The translations under genes were made by a program, and so were the position numbers. A DNA stretch of 64,000 nucleotides, from assembly GCF_018812025.1 (NCBI RefSeq), contig NC_063049.1, forward strand, positions 16,825,258 to 16,889,257, written 5' to 3'. The notes beneath the pieces are model-generated. The model was not told the DNA's origin. It ran no database searches and saw only the letters and a program-made list of their open reading frames with translations. This DNA comes from Megalobrama amblycephala. Its lineage: Eukaryota; Chordata; Actinopteri; Cypriniformes; Xenocyprididae. Shown here piece by piece: positions 1 through 11,717 of this stretch (the stretch's first letter is position 1; the number at the start of each line of letters is the position of its first letter).

Positions 1-2579
1 CATGGTCAGTGAACGGACTGTGGGCGGCCCATGCAGCCTGAGGCTGAAACTAGGGAAGAGGTAACAAAATACAAATTTGTTTTCCCTCTCAAACATGCAT
101 GCACACACATTTAGACAGATGGAGGATTATGAATCTATTTCTTTCAGAGAGTTCCTGTTCTGTCTTAGGTTCTTTACCGCATGGATTTTGGACTGGGATA
201 TGGAAGAGTAATTTTGGGTAGTGTCTAAACAATCTATGGATTAATATGGATTATGCATTGGATTTGTCTGCCATCTGAAGTAGTGTAAATAATTGGTGAG
301 AGCTGTAATATGCAATTTGAGCATAGTCCATACTAATGCTTCAGGGCTTTTTTTTTTTTCGCATTTAACCTTCAATATCTAAATCTAAGACATGATAAAT
401 TAATATATTCTATTCAGTGAAGTATTTATTAAACAAATTTCTTGTTTAAAAAGTTCTTGTTCTGCCTTCCTCAATTCAGTAACACCAGTGGATGATCATC
501 ATCATCATTGTTTAATGCCAATGTTATGCTGTATCAATGAAGGCTGCCACTTAATACTTGAGTTAATTCAGTATTACTTTTTTATACAGTAAAACCAATA
601 AGGTCTCAAGGATAGTCCATATAATCAATCTCATGTGCACAAAAACAGCCTTTAGCTGTGACTATGTTCACAATATAACACGGCCTTTAAATTACTGTAA
701 TTGACTATTTATTTTAGCATCCAAAACACTGCAAATTGTATTCATCAAAATAGTACTAATTCTGTAATGTTCAGGCACGAAAAACATGTTTAAAAATGTT
801 AAACAGCATTGCAGCACCTAGACGTAAATACAACTTGAATTAAATATTTTAGACTGTTACTAGGGAGAAAATGGGTTTAAAATAAGAATTGTTTTTGTTC
901 TGCATTTCCAGGTGTGATTGTGTCTTATTCATTACTATGTACTTGTTTCAGAACCACGGACAGGGACCAAGCCACTCTCGCCTGTAAACCTGAGCAAATC
1001 TAAAAATTCATAAATAAAGAATGCAAAGAAAGAGAGAATAGCGAGAGAAAAAAAAAAAAAAAAAAGCAGGAAGAGAGAGATGCAACAATCTGCTGCACAC
1101 TCACTGAAACAGTGTGTAATGTACTTTCCAAAGTGTCCTTCAGTAGGTTTGGCAGAACATTTTACCCTTGTTTCCTCAACCCACAGCACAGGAAATATGA
1201 ACTCAAACATCTTGATATCGCTAATTGTTTGAGAATGACATGCTTCATATGCCCTTCTTTGCTGCTCTATTAAGAGCAACAGTCCTATTTCATGCATATG
1301 CAACAGCAAAGTTATTCAACGCCATGACTGAAGTGGAAGAGGAAAAACACCTGAACAATGACTAGAACAGAATAGCCTTCCGGGGATTACACAGAAAAAT
1401 CACTGCTGCGCTATTAACGTTATTGAAATTCCATAAAGCACTGCACCATCTCACTCTCCCTCACACACAATCTTTGTGTTGTTCTTTATCTTTGCAGATT
1501 GCAGGAAACCTAAAACCATAAATCTCTGACTGTTTCAAATGAGAGGACATGCCCTCAGCTTTGTCCTTCCATACTGAGGTAATTACCTACTATGAGTGCA
1601 ACCCCTGTGGACACAAACCTCTTAAACAAACCTAAGACAGTTTACTGGTTTAAGGTGGTCTCTTTTTTTTTTGCCTGGCTTGCTGGATAGTGCCCTAAAC
1701 CAGGCCAAATTCAGAAAGGCTCTAACCAGTTTAACTACATTTCTTATTAGCCAACCAGTTTTGTTGATTAAGCTAGTATTGACGCTCACTAAAACGTTTT
1801 CCATGATAATATTGCAAAAACACTAACACACAAAATCACTTAAGGTACCAAAAGGAATCACTGCAACATGTACCATGTTATTCTTTGAAATATCATGGTA
1901 TTTGCATGCTATTCCAAGGTAAATGAATATGATAGTCATTACTCACATTGGCCTGTTTAAACTAGTGCTGTCACGTGTGCACACTCACAATAACTGGCTG
2001 TATAGCATTCCAATTTTAGGATTTTTTAAATAATAAAATGTATTAGATAAAATTATCAAATTACATCTGACTATTTTAATATTTTATATTTATAACAATA
2101 TGAGATAGCTGAAATTCTACCTTCTCTAAACAGTAGAATTCAGTTTAGTTTAGTTATTTTCTGCTAGCTAGTAGCTACATTTTTGATTAGCTTGCCCAGC
2201 ACTTCGTATTTCTGTCATGGATCATCCATTAGTATGCTAGTGGATTTGCATAATTTCATAATTTCAACTAAGGGAGGAATCACCTGCACACACACCACAG
2301 AAAACATATTGTTGGACGTTTCCATATGCTCCTTTCCATGTGACCCAAACTTTTGCATTCAGGGTGCCACAAAATCCACCTCCCGTTAATCCACAAGTGC
2401 GCGCACACCGTGTACCCGCGCGCGTCCTCGCGCGCATATGACAAAACAGCGGAGCGTACACATGTGGTGCTTTTTTCATTCGCTTAATGTGAAATAAATG
2501 TGATGCCAGTATACGTGAGCTTCGGTTACAAGCCGTCAACAAACAAACCAACACCAAAGAGAAAGGCAGCGTACACCTA
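1..2579 (-). other. nalf1 intron 1, 5' part
   Basis: Lies downstream of the exon 1 donor. It is A+T-rich with poly-T/poly-A runs (near 349 and 1050) and a short CAT run near 500. The 180 bases next to the exon are CpG-rich with alternating CG (2398-2440). No second exon is recognisable, so the intron extends beyond the window; NALF genes are known for very large introns. Confidence 0.7.
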
Positions 2580-2581
2580 CC
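2575..2581 (-). promoter_or_regulatory. nalf1: nalf1 exon 1 splice donor
   Basis: On the minus strand the last codon ACG is followed by GTAGGT, a strong U1 match. Protein similarity stops exactly here (MEECT, then unrelated residues), and the open frame beyond it ends within 15 codons. Confidence 0.85.
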
Positions 2582-3213
2582 GTGCACTCTTCCATGCATG
2601 TCCGCACCGAATATACATCCGTTTCATATTTCTGTACCAAAAGCTCAAACTCTCGGTATTTCTCCTGAGCTCGTCGGTCGTAGCGTTGGTAAGCCTGAAC
2701 GCACTGGCTGCATCCCGACGCATCAGCCATGTCCAGGTTACAGGTCAAATTGTCCGGACTCCTAAACCCGTGAAACAAATCCAAAAGCGAGTAGGAGTTA
2801 CAAAAAGAAAGATAGAAATCGCTCAGGTTCCACTCGGAGAGGCCCGAGCACACGGCTTCCGCCTCGCCGAAAGTCCAGCAGTTTTTGGAGAGGCTGTCAG
2901 GATGACAAGTTTCAAGTCTCCACAGAGGTTTGGTAGAATTGCCTATAAAAATAAGACTCTGCTCTCTCTGATGGCTGGATGAAAGTATATGGTTCGTGTG
3001 CCGTTTGTCTCGCGTCCTCGCCAGTTTCGCCTCGGCGCAGAACCACAGATGATCAGAGAGCAAAACGGTGATAAACAAAAGAGAGGCTAAGGACAGTCGC
3101 CATCTCTGGGCCCTTTCCGAATCGGTGAATAATGGCTTTTCGTCCTCTCGGGGTGCGAAGCAGATTTTTAAGCCGTCATCTTGCTGCCGACACGTCCAAG
3201 CACCCCTGGTCAT
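2581..3213 (-). CDS. nalf1: nalf1 (FAM155A) first coding exon
   Basis: Encodes residues 1-211 of a NALF1/FAM155A-type protein, the auxiliary subunit that folds and traffics the NALCN sodium-leak channel at the neuronal membrane. The start MTRGAW, the block [17 protein letters not shown] (31-47) and a membrane segment at about 39-59 ending [12 protein letters not shown] are hallmark NALF sequence. Downstream come the conserved WRLETC (98-103), [14 protein letters not shown] (128-141) and [14 protein letters not shown] (173-186), with cysteines 103, 112, 122, 138, 158, 168, 171, 206 and 210 and N-glycosylation sequons at 92, 129 and 155. An in-frame TGA lies two codons upstream of the ATG and -3 is A, which fixes the start. 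The frame runs into intron at ACG|GTAGGT (donor at 2579-2580), phase 0, where the mammalian protein also continues into its next exon. The Q/R-rich linker of mammalian NALF1 is nearly absent. NALF1 fits better than NALF2 at the N-terminus. Remaining exons lie beyond base 1. Confidence 0.92.
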
Positions 3214-4440
3214 ATTTCAGGAAAGAGCAGCACTGGCCGACTCCACCGCGACGGCTCCTCTGCCACAAAATGCATTGATTTGTAATGTTTTCTTCCCGTT
3301 AAACAGCGCTCCCGGCAGCTGTATCCGACTCTCTAGGGCTAGATAAAGCCGCGCGCGGTCATATCTCCGTTATTCCGCATGGCTCCCGGGAGAAAAAGCG
3401 CTTTCTGTGTGACAACATGCCTCCTCTGTTCCCGAAGCTCCTGCCTGTGTCCCCGTATCTCCTCAAGGGAAGGAAAGACGCTGAACGAGCTGCGCTTTCC
3501 TTATCTGGGCGGATTGCCTTCGATCTTCTCTGCTGTTCATCATCATCATCATCTTGGGTCCTGTGTTAAGTTGCCGCCATGTTCGTCTTGAAACACTTTT
3601 TGGGGAGCTGGGTCATTTGCGTCATCTCCATCCTGGCGCAGTAACACAGATCTATAGACTACAGGCGATGGATACACGCGCGTGCGCACGCGCCCGCTCT
3701 CTCTCACACACACACTCGCACTCACAGGACGTGTCAATATGAGAGATCACTCATAATAAATGCACATTTTCCCGTACATGTTTAGATTTTAAAGCCGGAC
3801 ACCCCCTTGTCATTTTATCTTGTCCACATTCATGGTCCATTCATCTTCAGCAACCCGTCAAACGTTCCCGTCAAAAGCAATCCGTTCATTACAAGCTCCG
3901 AGAAAAATAAACGACGCAGTGTGGACGTTAAAGACGCGGTGGTGCTAAATAACATCGTCTTGGCGATGCGTAATGTCCTTTACATGCGTAAAGACGGGAG
4001 GAAAAGGATGTCACAACATGTTGCGTGAAGGAGAATCAGCGTGTGATAGAGATGAACGACATTTCTGTGTCTCGTTCATCCCGTTCAGGCTGAAGTTTAT
4101 TAGTATGCAGCGTGTAACTGTGTGTAAGGAGCCGGGCACAGGAGAGACATCTGGGCGTCAAAGCAGCACGTTGGAAAGCGAGCGCGGAAACGTGAGGCGA
4201 GTGTGTGTGAGAGCGGAAGAGAGAAAGAGAGACAGATACAGTATATTTGTCCTCTAACAGGCTAACCTTGTGCGGCATGGCCCTGTTTGATCCTACATTT
4301 CAAAGCAAACAAAGTGTGCGTGCTGTGCAAAATCACCAAGCGCTTGGCTTCTGCCTTTCTTTCAGTATCTGGGTGCTGAACGTGAGGAGAGAGGCGAGGC
4401 TGGCATGTAAATCAGTGCTTTTTCATTTGCATCCTTAAAG
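3214..4440 (-). promoter_or_regulatory. nalf1: CpG-rich 5' flank, probable nalf1 5'UTR and promoter
   Basis: Immediately upstream of the nalf1 start codon the base composition changes: CpG dinucleotides are frequent (for example 3340-3360 and 3668-3695) and G+C is clearly above the surroundings, then it falls sharply after about 4440. This is the pattern of a vertebrate CpG-island promoter. No TATA box or transcription start can be fixed from sequence. A CAT trinucleotide run lies at about 3538-3553. Confidence 0.55.
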
Positions 4441-4444
4441 TAGC

Positions 4445-4800
4445 CAAATCACTGTCATGTTGAACAGCTTGGAGTCCTTTCCTTGAGATAAATCGCACCC
4501 CCTAGGAAAAATGAGTTGTTTTTATATATATACAGGGTTGGGGAAAAAAATACATCAAAATGTTTTTTTTTTTAAATAAAATACCAAATACCTTAATTTT
4601 AAGTGTATCAAAATAAACTACAAAATACAGCAGCCACACCATATAAAAATAAACTACTGTATTTTTGTATTTTAAAAATACTAAAAAATACTTTTACAAG
4701 GGAGCATGAAATTTCTTTGCAAACCTTCCATCAATTGGCCTATTTGACCTATCCCTTCACCATTACACTGACCCAAGTCATGCAATAAATCTGACATATG
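4445..4800. mobile_element. MITE terminus (CAGGGTTGGGGA type), fragmentary
   Basis: At 4532 a sequence beginning CAGGGTTGGGGA is followed by A/T runs and AAATAC-rich repeats, as in hAT-like fish MITEs with this terminus. No matching right end was found, so it is a fragment. The rest of the stretch shows nothing else. Confidence 0.35.
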
Positions 4801-4807
4801 AAACCAG

Positions 4808-5640
4808 TTAAAGGCACAATATGTAGGAGTTTTAGATTAAAATATCCAAAAACCACTAGAACAATGTTATATATTTAGTTGGCTTGTGTACTTACATTAT
4901 CCCAAATGTTTCCAAGAATGTTTAAATCCAGAGAAATAAGCAATTTTAACCAGTACACGGGCTGTGTCCGTGCGTTGCCTATCAATGACATCATACCCTT
5001 AATTTCTGTTTTTTTGTAGAAATCATGGAAACACTAAAGACGCATTATATTCCTCATCTGTCTAAAAAAACATATGTTTTATTAGACAGATGAGGAACTA
5101 TTTGGATTCATTCATCGACTGGAAACGAATCATGTTATATACGTTTTCTTGATTTACCGCGAGTACCAGGTTTTACCATGACTAACATCAATCTAGCTTA
5201 CTGCAGTGTGCAACAAGTGTCTCATAGCAGCCGCCAAGCGAACGCACAGAGAAGCATTATAACAACTTTCAGTACTCAAATGTATCTAATATGATAAACA
5301 GCGCTGTGTTACCTCACATACGCTAGACCAAAAAAGGCGAAAGCAGCGAATGCGGCATAATAAAAGTTCCGCTGCTCTCAAGACATGTGTCACGTTCGTC
5401 TCTCATTAGCAATCTCTCCAGCGGTCTCGTTGAGCTCCAACATCACTCGCCCTGCTCTGCTTCATATTACAGTAACTTTAATAATCTCATCCATGAACAT
5501 GATTTCTGCCCAAGTCCCATCCTGATTCTTTTCCACTGGCTGTAGACGTGAAAACAACACATCCATGATTCCACAAAATCAAGGATAAGCAACTGAATAA
5601 GTGACCTCTAGCGGCGAAAATTTACATATCGTATCTTTAA
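4808..5640. mobile_element. TTAAAGG-type non-autonomous DNA transposon
   Basis: The left end TTAAAGGCACAATATGTA and the reverse complement of the right end, TTAAAGATACGATATGTAA, form an imperfect terminal inverted repeat around 0.83 kb of non-coding DNA. The type is common in cyprinid genomes. A second-order hairpin sits inside at 5052-5095. Confidence 0.6.
5052..5095. repeat. 44-bp near-perfect palindrome
   Basis: CCTCATCTGTCTAA reads outwards on both sides of a central ACATATGT. Arms are about 20 bp and nearly perfect; as RNA or single strand it would fold into a tight hairpin. Confidence 0.8.
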
Positions 5641-6005
5641 CAGATCAAATTTTCACATGTGATCTCCCAGATGAAGGTTAGTTTTAAAGTAACCAACAGT
5701 TTAAGTTTTAACAGTTTGCAAATTACTTATAATTGTATCCTAATTTAGTTACTTGGTGTTTGGTAACGAAGGGCCTACTTTGCATCAGCAACACTGACTC
5801 GATGACAAACAAGTCATTCATAAGAGGACAAATGATAGCAACTAGTATCTAACTAATAAATAAATTGATTGTAAATCATAAATATAGGGGGCTGCTGCTC
5901 GGTATAATAGTTTTCAAGAACATTTGGTACAATTGGTAAAATATTTAGCCTACACTACTAAAAGGAACACCAAAACTTAACATCTGTTCTGAACTCAACA
6001 ATTCT
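5641..6005. other. unique A+T-rich DNA
   Basis: No gene, repeat family or terminal inverted repeat seen. Confidence 0.5.
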
Positions 6006-6006
6006 G

Positions 6007-6028
6007 GGCAAACTATATATATATAAAA

Positions 6029-6059
<31 letters not shown>

Positions 6060-6100
6060 AAAATATATATATATATATAATATATAATTAATATAATAAT

Positions 6101-6166
<66 letters not shown>
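6007..6166. repeat. (AT)n microsatellite
   Basis: About 160 bases of almost pure AT dinucleotides with a few AAT and AAAAT interruptions. Confidence 0.97.
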
Positions 6167-6168
<2 letters not shown>

Positions 6169-6169
6169 T

Positions 6170-7080
6170 AATATTAATGAAGCAACAAATTATGTACAAT
6201 TGAGGTCTGGCCCCCTTCATAACTTCAATGCCCCAATTGAATTCAAAACCAAAGGTTAATAGGTCTTTACAAAGTAAAATTCTGCCAAATGATGATCCTA
6301 TAAAAAAAAAAATAAATAAAATTGCTCCAGCAGTGTACTGTTGCTATGGTTACTTTAAGGGTATAATTATCACTTTATTATAGATTTACATATTAAAAAC
6401 ATCACAAACATATTAGTGTTTTGATTTAAAACTGAATAAGGGTGTCATTTGACTAACTGCGCTAGAGGCAGCACAAGACTATTCTAGTTGCACAAGATGA
6501 ACTTCAACAGATTTCTTCTCTGAAATATCATATAGAAATATAAAGCAGCCTAAACTGTGTAAAAAGAAAAGGAGTTTGGTTTAAAAAAAAAAGGTAAATA
6601 GTGAATAGGTTAAAAACCGCAAAGCCTGAGGCAAAAGCCCTCAGGGGGTATAGACTTTTGCCTGTGGACACCATATTTCACTTTCCACAAATGAGAATGA
6701 GTCTGTGAGGGAATCAATGTTTCAATGTTGTTTTCGATTCGAGGTCCTACATCACAGTTCTCACGACACATGCCTTAGAGTCTTTGATTTCATAATGCTT
6801 TGTCTGTATATAGCAGTTTTATATCAGACAGAGAATCAGAATGAAGGTTGAAAATAATTGGGGGGGGGGGGGGGGATGCGAAGCGAAGTGTTTAATGCAC
6901 AGCTAGCCATAGATTATTCCGCTTATACCATGGTCATTTGCCAGCATTGACAAGTTAAAGCTGTTATTAATGTTTGCAGCACAATATTTGACCGGAAGGA
7001 TAGTTATTATTATTATTATTTTTTTGTCGGTTACGGCTCGTTAGATCTAGCATGAATTATAATATTTATTTGAATTAATT
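6170..7080. other. unique A+T-rich DNA with a G16 tract
   Basis: Non-coding stretch without recognisable genes. It holds an uninterrupted run of sixteen G at 6860-6875 and a TTA triplet run near 7006-7020. Confidence 0.5.

Positions 7081-7082
<2 letters not shown>

Positions 7083-7111
<29 letters not shown>
7083..7111. repeat. (GA)n microsatellite
   Basis: About 14 GA units. Confidence 0.95.
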
Positions 7112-7114
<3 letters not shown>

Positions 7115-7148
7115 TCATACCTGTGTCTGATCAGCGCCTCTCTCTCTA

Positions 7149-7391
7149 TTAAAGGGAAATGAAAAATCATTATTTAACAGTCATTATTTACTCACCCTCA
7201 AGTTGTTCTAAACCTGTATACATTTCTTTGTTCTGCTGAACACAATGGAAGATATTTGGAAGAATGTTTGTAACCAAGCAGATCTCGTCCCCATTGATTA
7301 CCATAGTATTTTTTTCCTACTATGGTAGTCGATGAGGGACGAGATCTGCTTGGTTACAATCATTCTTCCAAATATCTTCCTATCCCTTTAA
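7149..7391. mobile_element. TTAAAGGGA-type MITE folding into a long hairpin
   Basis: Ends TTAAAGGGA and TCCCTTTAA are inverted repeats. The inner part, 7247-7380, is one long inverted repeat: about 60-base arms running from GGAAGATATTTGGAAGAATG to its complement, around a loop near TTTTTTTCC. This is the fish MITE family whose consensus carries the 'tactcaccctcaagttgtt' text, seen here at 7189-7207. No coding capacity. Confidence 0.8.
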
Positions 7392-9030
7392 CAACAAAGC
7401 TTATTCAAAATAGCGATGTAACACCCTAGTTGCTGAGAAATATAATTTAGCGATTCAGTAGCGAATATATGTATATATTTATATGCATATACATGTCAGA
7501 AAATGTCATGTCTCCCTTAATATATTTACATGTTTTCAAAATATATCTGTTATTTTTTCTCAGTTACAATCTGCAACATTTTAATTATGGATCAAATCAG
7601 TTTTGCAGTGCAGTGCATAAAGACAAACAGGTGTTAACATTTCATTTTTGGGGGCAAAACAATAAAAAAAATTAAATAATAATAATAAAAAAATTAAAAG
7701 GGCCCCAGGAGACGTCAGCCCCATTGTACCCCATGACCCTAAATTGAATTTGGGAAGGAACGAACATTGTTTTTAATGTTGTCGCACATTGTTAGCAGCA
7801 CTCATAATGGCCAGATTATATTACAGATGAACCCTTCCTGGGTTAAAGATTTTAGAGGAAGTGCTTATCAGTCATTAGAGAAAATCAGCTGGCAGAGCAA
7901 GAGGAAATTCACATGGAAAATAAGGAGGATTAACATTGCCAAGTGTGATCATCTGTCGCCGATCTGAACAGAACTCACCCTTCCCCTCTCCCTCCCATCC
8001 CAATACAAGGCCCAACTTAAATGAACACAAAGACTTTTCCTAGAAGGAACATCTCTCTTCAGTAAATTTATTTTTGTTTTTCGCACACATACACTGCTTG
8101 TGACAAGAAATAGTAGCACAAGTTAGTGTTCCCCTTCTTCACCAATTTTTAGTGTCTCCTATAAGGCTATAATCTCATCTACTCCACGGAACAGTTTCAA
8201 ATTGCCTGTTCTTCTCCTGGAATATTTTCAATATTCTCAAACAAGACTCTCAGCATACTCATCAAGAGATCTAAATTATGAATTGTGATACCAGCCGGGG
8301 TGAAATTGAGCACCACGTCTGCATTAAAATCAAGATGATGAGTAATACCTGTAGAGCTTGTCTCTATCTTCATTTTGATGATGTTTATGGACTTATCATC
8401 ATAACATGTGTTCGGTCTTGCTGTCGGCCAATCAATAAGTTACGGCAATGTTATCCTGTGTCCAGTGGGCAGTAAAAACCTAATGATATAACAGCTCAAT
8501 GAACCCCCTTCAAACAAACATTCTCTAGAGGACCAGCTCTTTCACTAGCGGGCAGTGCAAACAGTGACATGCTGGGAAGGGGGAGGGCCGTTCCCCCTTA
8601 CCCATCTGTCACCAGTTGCTCGTTCCCTGTCAAACTTTAATATGGGAAATCAATGTAATGATCCCAAGAACCACCCCTCTTTTGAGCAACTATTCATTTA
8701 CAGCATTAATTTTTTGTTAGATGACCTCAGTTTCACCTTCCATCGTCATAGCAACAGAGTAACCCATAAGACCTGACAGAACACCCTAAGGGTACATATA
8801 TACTGCTGGTGTCATTTGTCAAACAGAATCAAGGATCCTCTAGTCCTGTGGACTGTGTGGTTGGGGCAATTGTAGTGGAATAAATGGTAGTCAGACATAT
8901 TAAGTGAATGAGATGATTTCCCCCGCAGGCAATCTCTGCCTAGAGCTTGATTTCTGTCCGAAGAGAATGAAATATGGCCGAGCATCTCTGAAAACTTACT
9001 AGACCACAGCAAAGACATTGATCTGTTCTC
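7392..9030. other. unique DNA, no gene recognised
   Basis: No convincing coding region: open frames are short and unlike any protein family known to me. 8530-8770 has a more even base composition and lacks microsatellites, so it could be a conserved non-coding element, but that is only a guess. Confidence 0.4.
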
Positions 9031-9032
9031 CG

Positions 9033-9177
9033 TAAAGGGATAGTTCACCAAAAATGAAATTCTGTTAAAGGTATCACTGATTCGAAACAAACAAACAAAA
9101 AAAAAATCACTGATTCGATACAAAAGATTCGAAGCAGTGTTTTGAAATTGGCCATCACTATGTTAAAAATCTTTATT

Positions 9178-9270
<93 letters not shown>

Positions 9271-9528
9271 GGCACACAAAAAGTATTCTCATTGCTTTAT
9301 AATATTAAGGTTGAACCACTGAACTCACATGAACTAACCTTTTAAGGCATTTTTTTTCCTTATATAGAAAATGGCTATTAAGTGTTCTTTGAGTCAAGAA
9401 CCCTAGGGTTCTATATAGCAGCCCCTTGAACCTTTTTTCTCTAAGAGTGTGAATGAATGAAAATTTTGTGGATTTGGAATGACGTAAGGGCGAGCAAATG
9501 ATGATTTGGGGGTGAACTCATCCTTTAA
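9033..9528. mobile_element. TTAAAGGGATAGTTCACC-type MITE, expanded by simple repeats
   Basis: The left end TAAAGGGATAGTTCACCA and the right end, which reads GGGGTGAACTCATCCTTTAA, are inverted relatives of the common fish MITE terminus. The interior has been enlarged by ATT, AT and T repeats (9170-9270). Confidence 0.65.
9170..9270. repeat. compound (ATT)n(AT)n(T)n microsatellite
   Basis: Runs in order: ATT triplets, about 25 AT units, about 30 T. Confidence 0.97.
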
Positions 9529-10280
9529 TGGAGTAGCAATCATGAGCTGTTATACTGTACTGTTACCTGTTATACTGCACAAAGAGATGAGTTATTACAC
9601 AACAACATTTGTGTAGATCTGGTAGAGACAGAATCTTGTGTTGTTCACATCATGGCTTTCGTTCATTGTGTTTATGTCTCTTACCGTTCAGAAGCACACA
9701 AAGGAAGCCTGAATCAATTAAGGAGCCGGGTATCATAGGGGTTCTGTAATTAAATGCGTTGTGAGTCTCAGGGTCCTCACACCGCCCCCAAGGCCCTTGT
9801 TAAATGAATGAGCAGATCATAGAGTTGATAAATGAATGTGAAATAACATGGAGAGGGACAGGAGAGGGCCACTGACTTACTGTTTATAACACAAATAGTA
9901 AAAATGCCACATTTAGTTGACCATTGAACCAAAAATTTCTACAGTTCTACAGAAGAAAGAAAGTCATACAGGTTTCAAACAACATTGGGTTAATGGGTAA
10001 ATGATGACATAAGTAATGCCGATGGGAACGTCAGAAGCCTCATGCTCAACAGACGCTTATGTTGCTGTGATGCAGAATGTACAGCAGTCCCTGATCTACA
10101 GCAATATTAAAGGTTATAGTAGATGGTCATTTGGTGTTTGCAGAAGGCTTTCAGAAGTTATGAAACTCTTCACATCTTTCTGGCAAGAGTACTAATGTGA
10201 TAATGAGCATATGTAATGTGAGCTATCAAATTATTTACCACAACCACTTTGGGCAGAAACGGTATTGACTGAAATGATTA
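9529..10280. other. unique DNA with a MITE scrap
   Basis: 9945-10020 carries a degenerate piece of the same MITE family ('agaagaaagaaagtcatac'). Otherwise nothing recognisable. Confidence 0.45.
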
Positions 10281-11717
10281 GTTCCCTTGAACTGCGTCAG
10301 AGCACTAGGGGAACCGCCTCTGTGGGAACCGGTGTCTGAAACACATATCCATCTCGTATGCTGAGCTGTTGGAGATTATGGAACACGCTGCCGGCAGATT
10401 ACAGTTGCCATGGCAGCGCGTTAGGTGAGAGACCGTGCACATTTGAAAAAGCATGACAATCGGTTTCTCTCTTCCATTCCTTCCTGACCTGCATACTGAG
10501 GTTGAAGGGGCATGGAAGAATGCCAAAACATATTCTGAAAAAATATAATGCCATTTTAGGCTTGAAAAGAGTGGTAGACCTTAACGTTTTCCATGGTGTC
10601 CAGCAGTGTGGGTTTCTGGCAGCTAGCGAATGCATGTTATCAATTGTTGGCTTTAGCAGGCCTCTCTGAGAATTAGCAGGCCTCCCTGTGGGCAAGCCCC
10701 AGTGTTCCAGGCTTTGACAGCTAGCTAGACTTGCTATCAGGTAGCTGGCCTCAGCAGGCCTCCCTGAGTATTAGCAGGCCTCCTTGTGGGCGAGCCCCAG
10801 TGTTGTAGGCCCTAGAAAGCTAGCTATCAGGTAATTGGCCTCAGCAGGCCTCCCTGAGAGCCAGCCTCTAATAATTGGGTGCATGGCAGTTAGCAATGCT
10901 ACTTCAGCCAGTGAACTTTTGCTATTGATTTGTTTGGTCTTACTGGCCCCCTCTGAAGGTGAATTCCCCACAGCGTGGGTACTTCTCTACCAGTTAAGAC
11001 TCGATACCAGGTAGTTGGCCACTGTAGGCCTCCCTGATGCGAGTCCCCAGCAGTTGGGTATCGGTCAGCAAGGTCATGTTGTCAGGTAGTTGGCCTTTCC
11101 GGCCTCCCTGAGACCGCATGCTACTATGTGTTGCTGGATTGGCTAACCTAGTTCACCTTCGTATTCTAAACTATAGCCTGGTCGACCTAATAGATCGGGC
11201 TTGTACTCTCCTCATTCTGAGGGTGGGTTTGAGTACTTAGCTCTCTAAGCCTGGTCAGAGGTTGAAGGCTTCTCTCGAGGCCTCCCAGTTAGATCAACCC
11301 TTAGGTTGTGAGTATTCCCCTCACAAGGGTTTCTTTTTAGAGTGCACGGCCTCCTTAGCGGTTGGGTTACCTTATCCTTACCTCCTTCTGGGTGCCTTTT
11401 GGCCCCGTAGCTACGCTCCTTTAAAGGGGCCCCTTCTGTTGAAGTTGTTGGTTCCAAGCCTTTGTGCAGCCTTGGCAGGCCTTCATATGTAAATTATGGA
11501 GGCCACTTTGAGGCTTATAGCTGAGGCTTTGCCCGCTGGGAGCGCTGTCATTGACAGCTCATTTGTGACCTGTAGGGTGAGTGGGTCTGGCGTTTCATTT
11601 GAAATTGCTTGATTCTGACAGTTGTCACTGCCATATGTTGACATGCACTCCCCTCAGCATGGCGGCAGCGCTCCCCTAGCGCTCTGACGCAGCTCGAGTT
11701 CCCTTTCGAAAGGGAAC
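10281..11717. mobile_element. Hairpin-ended non-autonomous element, copy A (large part)
   Basis: The left end GTTCCCTTGAACTGCGTCAG continues into AGCACTAGGGGA; the reverse complement of the right end reads GTTCCC...CTGCGTCAG then AGCGCTAGGGGA, with an added TTTCGAAA palindrome. The interior holds a degenerate tandem repeat (10650-11110, unit about 80-95 bp, core GGCCTCAGCAGGCCTCCCTG). It abuts the small element at 11718. No transposase. The interior is shared with 55.2-56.1 kb. Superfamily not identified. Confidence 0.65.
10650..11110. repeat. Degenerate minisatellite inside copy A
   Basis: Four to five divergent units of about 80-95 bp containing 'ctatcaggtagctggcc', 'aggcctccctgag' and 'ccccag'. 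Same unit as the array at 55277-55740. Confidence 0.7.

Noticed and set aside
2500..2982. 160-codon plus-strand frame overlapping the nalf1 exon
   Set aside because: It is the antisense shadow of a conserved coding exon and has no family features of its own.
6860..6875. G-quadruplex regulatory element from the G16 run
   Set aside because: A lone homopolymer in unique DNA with no gene nearby; it may also be a sequencing or assembly length artefact.
9045..9345. Open frames on both strands made of Ile-Tyr repeats
   Set aside because: They are translations of the (AT)n/(T)n microsatellite. The same applies to frames at 26857-27185, 31874-32059, 35573-35758, 36492-36716, 37390-37584 and 43246-43773.
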